Origin: CAWCQC01 sp963819905
Lineage (GTDB): Bacteria > Actinomycetota > Thermoleophilia > Gaiellales > Gaiellaceae
Assembly (NCBI GenBank): GCA_963819905.1
Contig: CAWFXP010000011.1
Span: forward strand, 73,250 to 137,249
Direction of reading: 5' to 3'
DNA length: 64,000 nt
Shown here: piece after piece, positions 16,835-28,138 of the stretch
Numbering within the stretch: the first letter of the stretch is position 1
Layout of the letters: every line of letters starts with the position of its first letter
Made by a program: the position numbers and the translations under genes
Notes under the pieces: generated by a model
Seen by the model: only the letters and a program-made list of their open reading frames with translations
Told to the model about the DNA's origin: nothing
Database searches by the model: none

Positions 16835-18470
16835 GAGGCTCCACATCGAGAATCTCGTCCTGATCCGCGAGGCCGACCTGGCGCTCGGGCCGGGCCTCAA
16901 CGTGGTCACGGGCGAGACCGGAGCGGGCAAGACGATTCTCGCCCAGGCGATCGGGCTGCTGCTCGGAGCGAAGGGATCGGCCGGCTACGTCGGCCCGGCC
17001 GCCTCCGAGGCCTACGTCGAGGCCGAGCTCGACCTCCCGGACGGGCTGCTCGACGACGATGCTCTCGCGGCCGTCGCCGAGCTGCGACCCGAGGGGGAGT
17101 CGGGGCTCGTCGCGGCCCGGCGCGTGTTCGCCGACGGCCGCAGCCGCGCGTACGCCTGGGGCCGGGCCGCAGCGCGGGAGGACGTTGCGGCACTCGTCGA
17201 GCGCCTCATCGCGATGTCCGGCCAGTTCGAGCAGCGGCGCCTCGCCCGTCCTGCCCACCAGCTCGAGACGCTCGATGCCTTCGCCGGGGAGGAACAGCTC
17301 GCGCGGCGACGGGCGACGGCCGTGGCCTGGCGTGAGCTTCAGGCCGCGCGCAGGAATCGCGAGGAGCTCGCCGCGAGCGCGGCCGGAGCCGAAGCCCGCG
17401 CCGCCGAGCTCGAGGCTCTCGTCGCCGCGGCCGACGGGCTCGAACCGGGAAGCGAGGAGGCTCTGCGGGCCGAGCGCGAGCGGCTGCGGAACGCGGCCGG
17501 GCTCGCCGACGCGGCCTTCGCCGCCGCGGAGGCGCTCGCGCCGGAGCTCGCCGACGCCGAAGGGGCAGCCGATCTCGCCGCCCGGGCCCAGCGCTCGCTC
17601 GATCCGGTCGCCGGGCTCGTGCCGGAGCTCGCGGACGCGGTGACAGACTTGGCCGACACCTCGGTTCGGCTGCGCGAGACGGCGTCGGGCCTTCGCGCGT
17701 TCCTGGCGTCGCTCGAGGCGGAGCCGGGAAGGCTCGAGCACGTCGAGGAGCGGCTCGGGGTGATCAGCGACGCCAAGCGCCGGTTCGCGGCCGCGTCCGC
17801 TGACGAGCTCGTCGAGCGGGCGAGCGCGGCCCGCGCAGAGCTCGACGCTCTGGCGGCCGGGGCCGATCCGCTCGCCGCTGCAGACACCGCAGCGGCCGAG
17901 GCGGAGATGCGCTACGACGCCCTCGCCGACGAGCTCGGCCGGGAGAGGCGTGCGTGTGCCAAGCCGTTCGCCGAGGCTGCGCGGGCCGAGCTCGCCGGCC
18001 TCGGGCTCGCCGACGGGGAGCTGCTGGTCGAGCTGGCCGAGCGCGAGGCCGGCCCGGCGGGAGGCGACGAGACGACGTTCCTCATTCGCCCGAATCCCGG
18101 CCTGCCGTTCGCGCCCCTGGCCACGACAGCCTCGGGCGGCGAGCTCTCCCGCATCGCGCTCGCGCTGCGGGCCGTCGCGCACGCCCAGGTGGGCGAGCCG
18201 ACGATCGTCTTCGACGAGATCGACGCCGGCGTCGGGGGGCGGACGGCCCACGCCGTCGCCGATGCTCTCAAGCGCCTCGCCGCCACCTCGCAGCTGGTCG
18301 CGATCACGCACCTGCCGCAGATCGCGAGCGCCGCGGACCGCCATCTGCGGGTCGAGAAGGTGCCGGGAGACCCGACGCACACGCAGATCGAGGCGCTGGG
18401 GAAGGCCGAGCGGGCCGAGGAGCTCGAGCGGATGCTCGGCGGCGCGGAGTTCCTGGAGGCGATCCGGTGA
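16815..18470 (+). CDS. recN: DNA repair protein RecN
   Basis: This 551-residue SMC-like ATPase handles double-strand breaks. It has Walker A GETGAGKTIL near the start, a long alanine-rich coiled coil (about 160-390), the ABC signature ASGGELSRIALALRAV and Walker B TIVFDEIDAGVGG, ending with QIASAADRH. ATG 16815 overlaps nadK by 20 nt and gives the standard N-terminus LRRLHIENLVLI. Its stop overlaps the steA start by 4 nt. Confidence 0.96.
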   Translation: MRSSVLRRLHIENLVLIREADLALGPGLNVVTGETGAGKTILAQAIGLLLGAKGSAGYVGPAASEAYVEAELDLPDGLLDDDALAAVAELRPEGESGLVAARRVFADGRSRAYAWGRAAAREDVAALVERLIAMSGQFEQRRLARPAHQLETLDAFAGEEQLARRRATAVAWRELQAARRNREELAASAAGAEARAAELEALVAAADGLEPGSEEALRAERERLRNAAGLADAAFAAAEALAPELADAEGAADLAARAQRSLDPVAGLVPELADAVTDLADTSVRLRETASGLRAFLASLEAEPGRLEHVEERLGVISDAKRRFAAASADELVERASAARAELDALAAGADPLAAADTAAAEAEMRYDALADELGRERRACAKPFAEAARAELAGLGLADGELLVELAEREAGPAGGDETTFLIRPNPGLPFAPLATTASGGELSRIALALRAVAHAQVGEPTIVFDEIDAGVGGRTAHAVADALKRLAATSQLVAITHLPQIASAADRHLRVEKVPGDPTHTQIEALGKAERAEELERMLGGAEFLEAIR

Positions 18471-19600
18471 GAGCCGTCGAGTTCAACGGCACGGCGCGGC
18501 TCGACCGGCGTACCAAGCGTCTCGTCCGGCGGCTCGGCCCGGAGGACATCGCGATCATCGACCACGCGGAGCTCGACCGAGTATCGGCCGAGGAGCTCGT
18601 CGAGTCGGGCGTTCGCGTCGTCGTCAACGTGTCCCCGTCGGTCAGCCCGCGCTACCCGAACCCGGGCCCGCTCGAGCTGGTGCGCGGCGGGGTCTGCCTG
18701 ATCGACGCGCCGGGTGCGCCGCTGTTCGAGCAGGTGCGCGAGGGGGAGCGCCTGTCGGTGCGGGGCGCCTCGCTGTTCCGCAACGGAACCCGCGTGGCCG
18801 CGGGGCACGAGCTCTCGCTGGACGAGCTCGAGCAGCTCCTCGGCGAGCAGCAGGGCCGCGTGACGGAGGCCCTCGAAGCGTTCGCCGACAACACGATGCG
18901 CTTCCTGCGGGAGGAAGGCCAGCTCCTCGCCGAGGGCATCCAGCTGCCACAGCTCCGGACCCGCTTCCGAGACCGCCACGCGCTCGTCGTGGCGCGGGGC
19001 CCGGGGTACAAGAAGGATCTCGTCATCGTCCGGGCCTACATCCGCGACTTCAAGCCCGTGCTCGTCGCGGTCGACGGGGGCGCGGACGCGCTGCTCGAGG
19101 CGGGGTACCGCCCCGACGTGATCGTCGGGGACATGGATTCCGTGTCGGACACGGCGCTGCAGAGCGGTGCCGAGCTCGTCGTGCACGCCTACGACGACGG
19201 CGCCGCACCGGGCCGGCAACGGCTCGACCGGCTCGGCCTGCCCTCGATGCTCGTGCCGACCCCGGGGATCAGCGAGGACCTCGCGATGCTGCTCGCCTAC
19301 GAGAAGGGCGCCGATCTCATCGTGGCGGTGGGAACGCACTTCAACCTGATCGAGTTCCTCGAGCGGAACCGCGCCGGGATGTCGTCCACGTTCCTGACCC
19401 GGTTGAAGGTGGGGGAGGTGCTGGTCGACGCGCGGGGCGTCTCGCGTCTCTTCCGCCAGCGCGTCGGGCTCTGGCCGCTCGTCGCGTTCCTCTTCGGGGT
19501 GCTTGCCGTCATCGCGGCGGCCGTCGCGGCCTCCCCCGCGCTGCGGGAGTTCATCTCGGCGCTGGTCGACCGGCTGCAGTCCATCCTCGGCCTGACATGA
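18467..19600 (+). CDS. steA: SteA-like cell division protein (thiamine pyrophosphokinase-like fold)
   Basis: The 377-residue protein has a central domain with VAVDGGADALLEAG and VGDMDSVSD, the metal-binding pattern of thiamine pyrophosphokinase-like proteins, and a single C-terminal membrane segment (about 340-362). In Corynebacterium SteA localises to the division ring with SteB and affects daughter-cell separation. The recN-steA-steB order supports the same identity. The enzymatic activity, if any, is unknown. Confidence 0.85.
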   Translation: MRAVEFNGTARLDRRTKRLVRRLGPEDIAIIDHAELDRVSAEELVESGVRVVVNVSPSVSPRYPNPGPLELVRGGVCLIDAPGAPLFEQVREGERLSVRGASLFRNGTRVAAGHELSLDELEQLLGEQQGRVTEALEAFADNTMRFLREEGQLLAEGIQLPQLRTRFRDRHALVVARGPGYKKDLVIVRAYIRDFKPVLVAVDGGADALLEAGYRPDVIVGDMDSVSDTALQSGAELVVHAYDDGAAPGRQRLDRLGLPSMLVPTPGISEDLAMLLAYEKGADLIVAVGTHFNLIEFLERNRAGMSSTFLTRLKVGEVLVDARGVSRLFRQRVGLWPLVAFLFGVLAVIAAAVAASPALREFISALVDRLQSILGLT

Positions 19601-20037
19601 AGCTGACCGCCACCGGCGTGCTCCTCTCGCCGGTAGAGGACGTCTGGAAGCTCGTCGGCGAGCCGTACCACCTGCCCGACTGGTGGCCGGGATACGCAGG
19701 CGTCCAGCCCGATCGCCGCGGTCTCGCCGAGGGCGCGCGCTGGGCGGTCGTCCGCGGCTCGACCCGCGCCGCCACCTCGAACCTCCTGCGCCGTCCGGGG
19801 GGCGAGGGAGTCATCGTCATCCGGAGGATCGTCGAGCGGGGCCTGCTCGCGTGGCACGACGTCCAGCAGGAGATCGAGGCGAGCATCTCCCTCGAGCCGG
19901 CCGCGACGCGCCGGACGACAGCGACGGTCGCGATCGAGGGACCCTGGACGCGGATCACGTTCGAGGGGCTCCGCCCGGTTCCCAAGGAGGCGGTGCGCCG
20001 CCTCGTCGCGCTGTGCCAGACTGCGGCAGAGCTCTGA
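19597..20037 (+). CDS. SRPBCC/START-fold polyketide cyclase-like protein
   Basis: The 146-residue product has the start pattern LTATGVLLSPVEDVWKLVGEPYHLPDWWPGY, typical of SRPBCC proteins that bind hydrophobic ligands. It is inserted between steA and steB, which are directly adjacent in mycobacteria and corynebacteria. ATG 19597 overlaps the steA stop by 4 nt, so it is translated from the same operon. Its ligand and role are unknown; co-expression suggests a link to the envelope or division. Confidence 0.8.
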   Translation: MKLTATGVLLSPVEDVWKLVGEPYHLPDWWPGYAGVQPDRRGLAEGARWAVVRGSTRAATSNLLRRPGGEGVIVIRRIVERGLLAWHDVQQEIEASISLEPAATRRTTATVAIEGPWTRITFEGLRPVPKEAVRRLVALCQTAAEL

Positions 20038-20040
20038 CAG

Positions 20041-20970
20041 ATGTTCGACCTGCGTTACCACATCGCATCGCTCGCGGCCGTCTTCGTCGCGCTCGCCGTC
20101 GGGATCGTGATCGGTGTCGCGATCGTCTCGAGCGACGACGTGAGCAGGGCGACCGAGGCGGTCACGAAGCAGAAGATCGGCGCGCTCGAGAAGCAGCTCG
20201 AGGCGGCGAACACGCGGGCGAAGGACACGGCAGAGGCGAAGCAGGCCGTCGACGCGCTCATGGACGAGGCCTACCCCGCGCTCATGGCCGAGCGCTGCCT
20301 CGACAGGTCGTTCGGGATCGTCTTCCTCGGGGAGATCGACCCGGCGGTGCGCAACGAGATCGAGGAGACGCTGGGCGACGCCGGCTCGGCCGAGCCGCCC
20401 CGGGTCGTCGCGCTCGAGCTGCCGGTCGATCCCGACGCTCTCGCCCAGACACTCGCCGACGATCCCCTGCTCGCCGCCTATGCGGGCGACGGGCGGCTCG
20501 GCGATCTCGGCGAGGCGCTCGGACGTGAGCTCGTCGAGGGTGCGGAGGGCGGCACGTGGGACACCCTGTCGAGCGATCTCGTCTCCCAGCGGACGGGGTC
20601 GATCGCCGATCCGGTCGACGGTGTCGTCGTCGTCCGCAGGTGGGTCCCGGAGGAGCCGACCGACCCCGACGCGACCTCGGCGGTGCAGAGCAGCGAGCAG
20701 CTCGTCGACGGCCTCCTCGCCGGGATGAGCGGCACGGGCGCCGCGGTCGTCGGGGTCGAGGCAACCGACGCGGACCCGACGGCCGTCCCGTTCTTCCGCG
20801 AGCGGGGGGTGTCCACCGTGAACGACGTCGAGGCGCTCGCCGGCCACGTTGCGCTGGCCACCGTCCTCTGCGGCGGCGAGCCGGGGAACTACGGCGTCGG
20901 GGACGGCGCCCCGGACGGGGTGGTGCCGCCGATCGAGCCGGTCGAGACCCTCACCGTTGCCGCCGAGTAG
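20041..20970 (+). CDS. steB: SteB/MctB family envelope protein
   Basis: The 309-residue protein has one N-terminal membrane anchor (SLAAVFVALAVGIVIGVAIV), a coiled coil at about 40-75 and an extracytoplasmic domain. This matches MctB (Rv1698, proposed in copper export) and SteB of Corynebacterium. FDLRYHIASLAAVFVALAVG is the conserved family start. It lies 3 nt after the SRPBCC gene and pairs functionally with SteA. Confidence 0.88.
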   Translation: MFDLRYHIASLAAVFVALAVGIVIGVAIVSSDDVSRATEAVTKQKIGALEKQLEAANTRAKDTAEAKQAVDALMDEAYPALMAERCLDRSFGIVFLGEIDPAVRNEIEETLGDAGSAEPPRVVALELPVDPDALAQTLADDPLLAAYAGDGRLGDLGEALGRELVEGAEGGTWDTLSSDLVSQRTGSIADPVDGVVVVRRWVPEEPTDPDATSAVQSSEQLVDGLLAGMSGTGAAVVGVEATDADPTAVPFFRERGVSTVNDVEALAGHVALATVLCGGEPGNYGVGDGAPDGVVPPIEPVETLTVAAE

Positions 20971-22206
20971 CCTCGCCGTCCTCGTGGCGGCCCGTGACGA
21001 GGCCGGCCGGATCGGGCCGCTCGTCGGACGCCTCCGGGAGGAGTTCCCCGGTGCACGGGTGGTGGTCGGCGACGACGGCTCGCGCGACGACACCGCAGAG
21101 GCCGCGTTTCGGGCCGGTGCGACCGTGGTCCGGGGCCCCCGCCTCGGCAAGGGCGAGGCGCTGAACGCGGCCGAGCGGGTCGCGCCCCTCGGCGCGGTGC
21201 TTCTCTGCGACGCCGACCTCGTCGGCGACCTTCGCCCGCTCGTCGCCGCGGGCGGCGACCTGGCGATCGCCTCGTTCGCCGAGCGGGAGGGCGGCGGCTT
21301 CGGCATCGCGAAGGAAGCCGCCCGCCGCCTCCTGCGGCTCCGCTGCGGCTTCGAGGCGAGCGAGCCGCTGTCCGGGCAGCGGTTCCTCTCGGAGCGCGCA
21401 CGGGCGGCCTGCTTTCCGCTCGCCCGGGGTTTCGGCTGCGAGGCACGGATGACGATCGACGCGGTTCGCGCGGGGCTCGACGTCCGCGAGATCGAGCTGC
21501 CGCTTCGCCATCGCGCCACAGCGCGGGATCTCCGGGGCTTTGCTCACCGGGGGCTGCAGCTCGTCGACCTCGGCCTCGCCGCCGGGCCGCTCGCGACGAA
21601 CGCGCGCGGGAACCGGCTGCCGCTCCTCGGCGCCGCCGTCGTTCTCGCCGGCATCCGGTCTCCTCGCCGCGACGCTCTCGCGGTCGCCACGATCGCCGCG
21701 GCCGGGCTCGCCGACGACCTCTGGAGCGGAGGGGAGCGGGGCTGGCGCGAGCATCTTCGGGCCCTTCGCACGACCGGCGTCCTGAAGCTGGTCGCGATTC
21801 CGGCGGCGGGCCTTGTGGCGACTCGGTCGCTGAGCGGGGCGCTGCTCGTCGGGCTGTGCGCCAACGGCGTCAACCAGCTCGATACGCGACCCGGCCGGGC
21901 GCTGAAGGGGTTCCTGCCGCTCGCCCTCTGGCTGCGCCGCGACGGCGCAGGGCCCTACGCGGCAGTGGCCGTCCTGCTCCTTCCGTACGATCTCCGCGAG
22001 CGAATGATGCTGGGTGACGCAGGATCGAACAGCCTCGGGGCCGTGCTAGCCTTGAGCCTCGTGGACCGGCTCACCGAGAGGCAGCGCTGGCTGGCCGTTG
22101 GCGTCGCCTCAGCGCTCAACCTCCTCGGCGAGCGAACGTCGCTCGGCGCGCTAATCGAGCGGACACCGATCCTCTCCGCGATCGACAGGGCCGGAAGAGT
22201 GCGCGT

Positions 22207-22210
<4 letters not shown>
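20957..22210 (+). CDS. GT2 glycosyltransferase fused to a WecA/MraY-like membrane domain
   Basis: The 417-residue frame has two parts. Residues 1-210 are a GT-A glycosyltransferase (VLVAARDEAGRI, VVGDDGSRDDT, LLCDADLVGD, SGQRFLS). Residues 215-410 are hydrophobic and carry motifs of the polyprenyl-phosphate phosphoglycosyltransferase family: LADDLW, LRTTGVLKLVAIP, NQLDTRPGRALKGF and MLGDAGSNSLGAVL. The membrane part is shorter than full MraY/WecA. TTG 20957, inside steB, is the only start that includes the first strand. It may make or extend a lipid-linked sugar for the envelope. Its stop overlaps pyrG. Confidence 0.75.
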
Positions 22211-23862
<1,652 letters not shown>

Positions 23863-23866
<4 letters not shown>

Positions 23867-24146
23867 ACCTCCCGGAGCACGGGCTCCGGGCCGGAGAACA
23901 TACCGGCGCCGGCCCCCGCGGCGACCGGCCTCGTCTCCCGGCCGCAGGCCTCGAAGAGGGCGTCGAGAAGCGTCTCGAGCACCGAGGAGCCCCGCCCGTC
24001 GCTCTTCGTCTCCCTCGCCCGGTCACGACACCGCCGTCGTCTGTGCCACGCACGATCCGCTGCTGGTCGATGACGCAGACGACCGAGTCGTGCTCGGACG
24101 CGGCGAGCGGTCGGCGGACGGCCGACCGGCAGACGGCTAGTAGCAT
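23863..24146 (-). CDS. Possible small hypothetical protein, frame broken once
   Basis: Two minus-strand frames join near 24025 into roughly 94 residues: SEHDSVVCVIDQQRIVRG, then GSSVLETLLDALFEACGRET and a C-terminal GAGAGMFSGPEP. The stop overlaps the pyrG stop by 4 nt in convergent orientation. I recognise no family. The amino-acid mix is plausible for a real protein, but the start overlaps the promoter of the divergent peptidase gene. It may be non-coding. Confidence 0.3.
24141..24146 (+). promoter_or_regulatory. -10 element for the M20-type peptidase gene
   Basis: TAGCAT ends 7 nt before GTG 24154. Confidence 0.45.
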
Positions 24147-24153
24147 CTCGGCC

Positions 24154-25288
24154 GTGTCGACGGCCTCCGCCCTGGACGTAGTCGCGCTCTTCATGGAGCT
24201 CGCGGCGATCGAGAGCCCGCCCGGCCGGGAGCAGGCCGTCGCCCGACGCGTTCTCCGCGAGCTCGAGGACTTCGGCCTGGCGCCCGAGATCGACGACAGC
24301 GGGGCCGTCATCGGCTCCGACACGGGGAACATCTCCGTTCGTCTTCCGGCCACCGAAGAGGGCGAGGGTTTGCCGATCTTCTTCTGCGCGCACCTCGACA
24401 CGGTGCAGCCTTGCGGGCCGATCGTTCCCGTGATCGACGCCGGCGTCGTCCGAAACGACGGCGGCACGATACTCGGCGCCGACAACAAGGCGGCCGTCGC
24501 AGCGATGCTCGACGCGGTCAGGCTGATCCTCGTGGAGAACCGGCCGCACGCCGGCGTCGAGCTCGTGTTCACGACCCGCGAGGAGACGGGCTGCCAGGGA
24601 GCGGCGGCGTTCGATGCGAGCCTGGCTCACCGCGCGGGCGGGATTCGTCTACGACCACGCCGCCCCGATCGGCGACGTCGTCGTCGCCGCGCCGTTCCAA
24701 CGCACCATCGACGTCGTCTTCCGCGGCCAGGCCGCTCACGCGGGCATGAATCCCGAGGAGGGACGCTCCGCGATCGAAGCGGCCGCGCGGGCGATCGCCG
24801 ACCTGCGGCTGGGGCGCCTCGACGATCGGACGACGGCGAACATCGGCAGGATCGACGGCGGCAGCGCCAGAAACGTCGTCCCGGAGCGGTGCTCGCTCGT
24901 CGCGGAGGCCCGCTCTCGCGACGAGGCCACGCTCGTCGCGCTCGTCCAGGAGATGCTCGACGCGTTCGCGTTCGCCGCAGCCGTGACGGACTGCGAGGTC
25001 GAGACCCAGGTAAGCGAGCTGTACCGCGGCTACCGCGTCGACCCGGACGATCTCGCGCTCGGGCTTGCGCGTGAGGCGCTCGTCCGATCAGGCTTCGAGC
25101 CGCGCGAGGTCGAGGTCGGGGGCGGGGCGGACGCCAACGTCTTCCGCGCCCGCGGCATCCCGTGCGTCGTCCTTGCGAACGGGATGGCCGAGATCCACGG
25201 CCCGCGGGAGCACATCGCCGTCGCCGACCTGGAGGCCATGGTCGGCGTCACGCTGGCGATCGTGGATCTGGCTCGCGATGTCGCTTAG
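24154..25288 (+). CDS. M20/PepT-like zinc aminopeptidase (one frameshift)
   Basis: Joined frames give about 377 residues. The metal-binding residues are in FFCAHLDTVQP, GADNKAAVAAM, TTREETGCQGA, YDHAAPIG and EIHGPREHI, so both domains of a tripeptidase T-like enzyme are complete. The dimerisation lid lies between (GQAAHAGMNPEEG). An extra G near 24640 breaks the frame inside a GGGCGGG-type run. The last 11 nt overlap the DUF3866 gene. Confidence 0.88.
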
Positions 25289-26271
25289 CCTCCGCCGCGG
25301 GCGGGTGACGGCTGTCAGGGAGCGTCACGACGGGCTCGTCAGGCTCGAGGTCGACGGCGTGCCGTGCTTGGCCTATCCGAGGCTGACGGGCCCCGTCGCC
25401 GTCGACGACGACGTCGTCGTCAACACGCAGGCGCGGGAACTCGGGCTCGGGTCGGGCGGATTCGACGTGCTGCACGTCAACCTGACGCGGGGGCTCGGCC
25501 TCGGCCCCGATCCCGGAGCGCATGTCATGAAGCTGCCGTACACGTCGCTGCAGGTGGCGGTCAACCACGTCGAGGAAGACCGGGAGCTCCCGTCTGCCGT
25601 CGACGGGCTGCCGGTGGTCTGCTGCACCCTGCACAGCCAGGTCGCGCCTGTCTGCGCAGCCCTCGGGCGCCGGCCGCGGATCGCGTACGTCCAGGTTTCG
25701 GGCGGAGCGCTCCCCGTCTCGATGTCCGACACGCTCCGTATCCTTCGAGAAACGGGGTTCGTCGGGGCGACCGTCGGCGTCGGTCCCTGCGTGGACGGGG
25801 ACGTGGCCTGCGTCACCATCGCATCCGCGCTCGCCTGGGTCGCCGCGGAGGAGTTCGATGTGGCCGTCTGCAGCGTCGGGCCGGGGATCGTCGGCACCGG
25901 TTCCGAGCTGGGTCACGGGGCTTTGACCCTCGCCGAGACCGCCAACGCGGCGATCGCGCTCGACGGCCGGCCCGTGCTCGCTCCTCGCGTGTCGACGGTC
26001 GACGCTCGCGATCGCCACCGGCCGGTCTCGCACCACGTCGAGGGCGTCCTTCGCTTCACGCTCGGGACCGTTGAGGGTCGCCTGGCCGGCGGGCCTCGAG
26101 GCGCCGACCGGCATCGATGGGCTGACCTCGGTCGACGTCAGCGGCTGGGAGGACGCGTGCGCCGGGTTGCCGCTGTCGACTATGGGACGCGGACCGGCCG
26201 ACGACCCCTGGTTCTTCGCGGCTGCGTTCGCGGCCGGTCGCCTCGCTGGCTCGTGGCTCGATGCAGGCTGA
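25278..26271 (+). CDS. DUF3866 family protein (one frameshift)
   Basis: About 330 residues after removing one extra T near 26072, which restores LGTVRVAWPAGLEAPTG. The family is known mainly from actinobacteria and related Gram-positives and has no assigned function. Visible features are a beta-rich N-terminus (RGRVTAVRERHDGLVRLEVDG), CCTLHSQVAPVCAALG and VSVGPGIVGTGSELGHG-like glycine loops (CSVGPGIVGTG). It lies in an operon with a peptidase and a NUDIX hydrolase, with overlaps at both ends. Confidence 0.8.
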
Positions 26272-26755
26272 GTCGGCGCGCACGGTCTTCTCGGGGCGCT
26301 GGCTCGACGTCAACCTCGAGCGCTGGGCCGGCCGGGAGCGCGAGATCGTCGTGCGGCCCGACGTCGTGGCCGTCGTTGCGGTCGACCCGGCGGGGAACGT
26401 CACGCTGGTACGGCAGCTGAGGCCGCCGGCCGGACGGCCGCTCCTCGAGCTGCCGGCGGGGATGGTCGAGGCCGACGAAGACCCGCTTGCCGCTGCCAGG
26501 AGGGAGCTGCGCGAGGAGACAGGGCTCTCGGGCGGCGCCTGGCGAGCCGGGCTGACGTTCTGGACGACGCCCGGGTTCTGCCGCGAGCGCGTCCACCTTT
26601 TCTTCGCCCGCGACGTCGAGGAGGGCGCGCCTGCAGTGGACGAGGACGAGCCGATCGAGGTCGTTCGCTGGCGCACGACCGACATTGCGGCGAGGCTGCA
26701 CGAGATCGTGGATGCGAAGACGCTGATCGGCCTGCTCCTCTATCTTCGCAGCTAG
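26261..26755 (+). CDS. NUDIX hydrolase, ADP-ribose pyrophosphatase type
   Basis: The 164-residue protein contains a complete NUDIX box from GMVEADEDPLAAARREL to REETG, followed by the GFCRERVHLFFARDV strand found in ADP-ribose/ADP-sugar pyrophosphatases. The Mycobacterium orthologue of this position (Rv1700) is an ADP-ribose hydrolase, which supports the subfamily. ATG 26261 lies in the last codons of the DUF3866 gene. Confidence 0.9.
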   Translation: MQAESARTVFSGRWLDVNLERWAGREREIVVRPDVVAVVAVDPAGNVTLVRQLRPPAGRPLLELPAGMVEADEDPLAAARRELREETGLSGGAWRAGLTFWTTPGFCRERVHLFFARDVEEGAPAVDEDEPIEVVRWRTTDIAARLHEIVDAKTLIGLLLYLRS

Positions 26756-26813
26756 CGGCGCCGCGAGACGAGCGGCCGGCCGCGGCCGCCGGCCGCCGCG
26801 CCGCCTCGGACGG

Positions 26814-26819
26814 TACGCT
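26814..26819 (+). promoter_or_regulatory. -10 element for ald
   Basis: TACGCT ends 9 nt before the ald ATG, after a GC-only stretch of CCGG/GGCC repeats. Confidence 0.45.
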
Positions 26820-26828
26820 TCCGCCGCC

Positions 26829-27953
26829 ATGCGCGTCGGAGTCGTCACCGAGCTCAAGTCGGACGAGCATCGCGTCGCGCTTACGCCGGCCGGCGCCCGC
26901 GAGCTTGTCGAGCGGGGACACGAGGTTCTCGTCGAAGCGGGAGCCGGGGTGGGCAGCGCGCTGCCCGACGCGGCCTATGTCGCCGTCGGCGCACGGCTCA
27001 CGACGAGAGAGGACGTCTGGGCGTCCGCCGACCTCGTCCTCAAGGTCAAGGAGCCATTGCCGGAGGAGTACTCCTCGATTCGCGAGGATCTCGTGCTCTT
27101 CACCTACCTGCACCTCGCCGCCAACGAGGGCTTGACCCGTACGCTGGTCGCCTCCGGCGCCACGTGCCTCGCCTACGAGACCGTCGAGACCGGCGACCGG
27201 CGCCTGCCACTGCTCGCTCCGATGAGCGAGGTCGCAGGTCGGCTCGCGACCCAGATGGGCGCCTGGGCGCTTGAGAAGGCGCAAGGGGGGAGAGGGAAGC
27301 TCCTCGGCGGTGTGCCCGGCGTCCCGCCGGCCAAGGTGATCGTTCTCGGCGGCGGCGTGGTCGGCTACAACGCAGCCCTGATCGCGGTCGGCATGCAGGC
27401 CGACGTGTGGGTGCTCGACCGGTCGGTCGAGCGGATGCGGGAGCTCGAGATGATGCTCGACGGGCGCATCACGCTCGCCATGTCGAGCCGCCTGCAGATC
27501 GAAGAGGTTCTGCCCGATGCGGATCTCGTCGTCGGCGCGGTCCTGATCCCGGGGGCCAGGGCGCCGAAGCTCGTGACGCGCGACATGCTGCCGAGCCTCA
27601 AGCCGGGCGCGGTGCTCGTCGACGTCGCGATCGACCAGGGCGGGTGCTTCGAGACCTCACGGCCGACCACGCACTCGGATCCCGTCTTCACGGTCGACGG
27701 CGTCGTGCACTACTGCGTGGCGAACATGCCCGGAGCCGTCCCGATCACCTCGACCAAGGCGCTGACGAACGTCACGCTTCCCTACGTCGAGGCAATCGCT
27801 GATCACGGTGCCCGCGACGCCTTGACGCGTGATCCCGTCCTCGCCCGAGGGGTCAACGTCGTCGGCGGCAAGGTGACCTACGAGGCGGTCGCCGAAGCCC
27901 ACGGCCTGCCCTACGTGGCGCTCGCGGAGGCTCTCCCGGCGCTTGCCGCCTAG
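26829..27953 (+). CDS. ald: Alanine dehydrogenase
   Basis: The 374-residue enzyme interconverts alanine and pyruvate plus ammonia with NAD. It has ELKSDEHRVALTPAG, KVKEPLPEEY (substrate lysine), the Rossmann loop VLGGGVVGYNAA, DVAIDQGGCFETSRPTTHSD and NMPGAVPITSTKALTN. Length and motifs are standard. It is a single-gene unit that ends against a convergent small membrane-protein gene. Confidence 0.96.
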   Translation: MRVGVVTELKSDEHRVALTPAGARELVERGHEVLVEAGAGVGSALPDAAYVAVGARLTTREDVWASADLVLKVKEPLPEEYSSIREDLVLFTYLHLAANEGLTRTLVASGATCLAYETVETGDRRLPLLAPMSEVAGRLATQMGAWALEKAQGGRGKLLGGVPGVPPAKVIVLGGGVVGYNAALIAVGMQADVWVLDRSVERMRELEMMLDGRITLAMSSRLQIEEVLPDADLVVGAVLIPGARAPKLVTRDMLPSLKPGAVLVDVAIDQGGCFETSRPTTHSDPVFTVDGVVHYCVANMPGAVPITSTKALTNVTLPYVEAIADHGARDALTRDPVLARGVNVVGGKVTYEAVAEAHGLPYVALAEALPALAA

Positions 27954-27957
27954 CGGC

Positions 27958-28116
27958 TCAGGAGGAGCCGCTCGTCGCGTCTGCGTCAGGCGGGGTTTCG
28001 GGCTTTCGCTCGAACCGCTGCGTCACCTTGATCACGGCGTACGTCACGAGCGCCGCGAGGAAGACGACGCTCAGGATCCACGCGAGCAGCTCGAGGAAGC
28101 CGATGAGATCGTCCAT
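27958..28116 (-). CDS. Small single-pass membrane protein
   Basis: The 52-residue product has one hydrophobic segment (LAWILSVVFLAALVTYAVI) followed by a basic stretch and an acidic tail (KPETPPDADATSGSS), so the C-terminus is probably cytoplasmic. No family is recognised. ATG 28116 is preferred over the upstream start at 28158, which would overlap deoB. It is divergent from deoB and shares its -10 region. Confidence 0.55.
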   Translation of the reverse strand: MDDLIGFLELLAWILSVVFLAALVTYAVIKVTQRFERKPETPPDADATSGSS

Positions 28117-28126
28117 GATCGACTCG

Positions 28127-28133
28127 TAGAATA
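28127..28133. promoter_or_regulatory. Shared bidirectional -10 between the small membrane gene and deoB
   Basis: TAGAATA reads TAGAAT (28127-28132) toward deoB, ending 6 nt before its ATG. On the other strand it reads TATTCT (28133-28128), 11 nt before the divergent ATG. One near-symmetric element could fire in both directions. Confidence 0.5.
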
Positions 28134-28138
28134 GCCAT

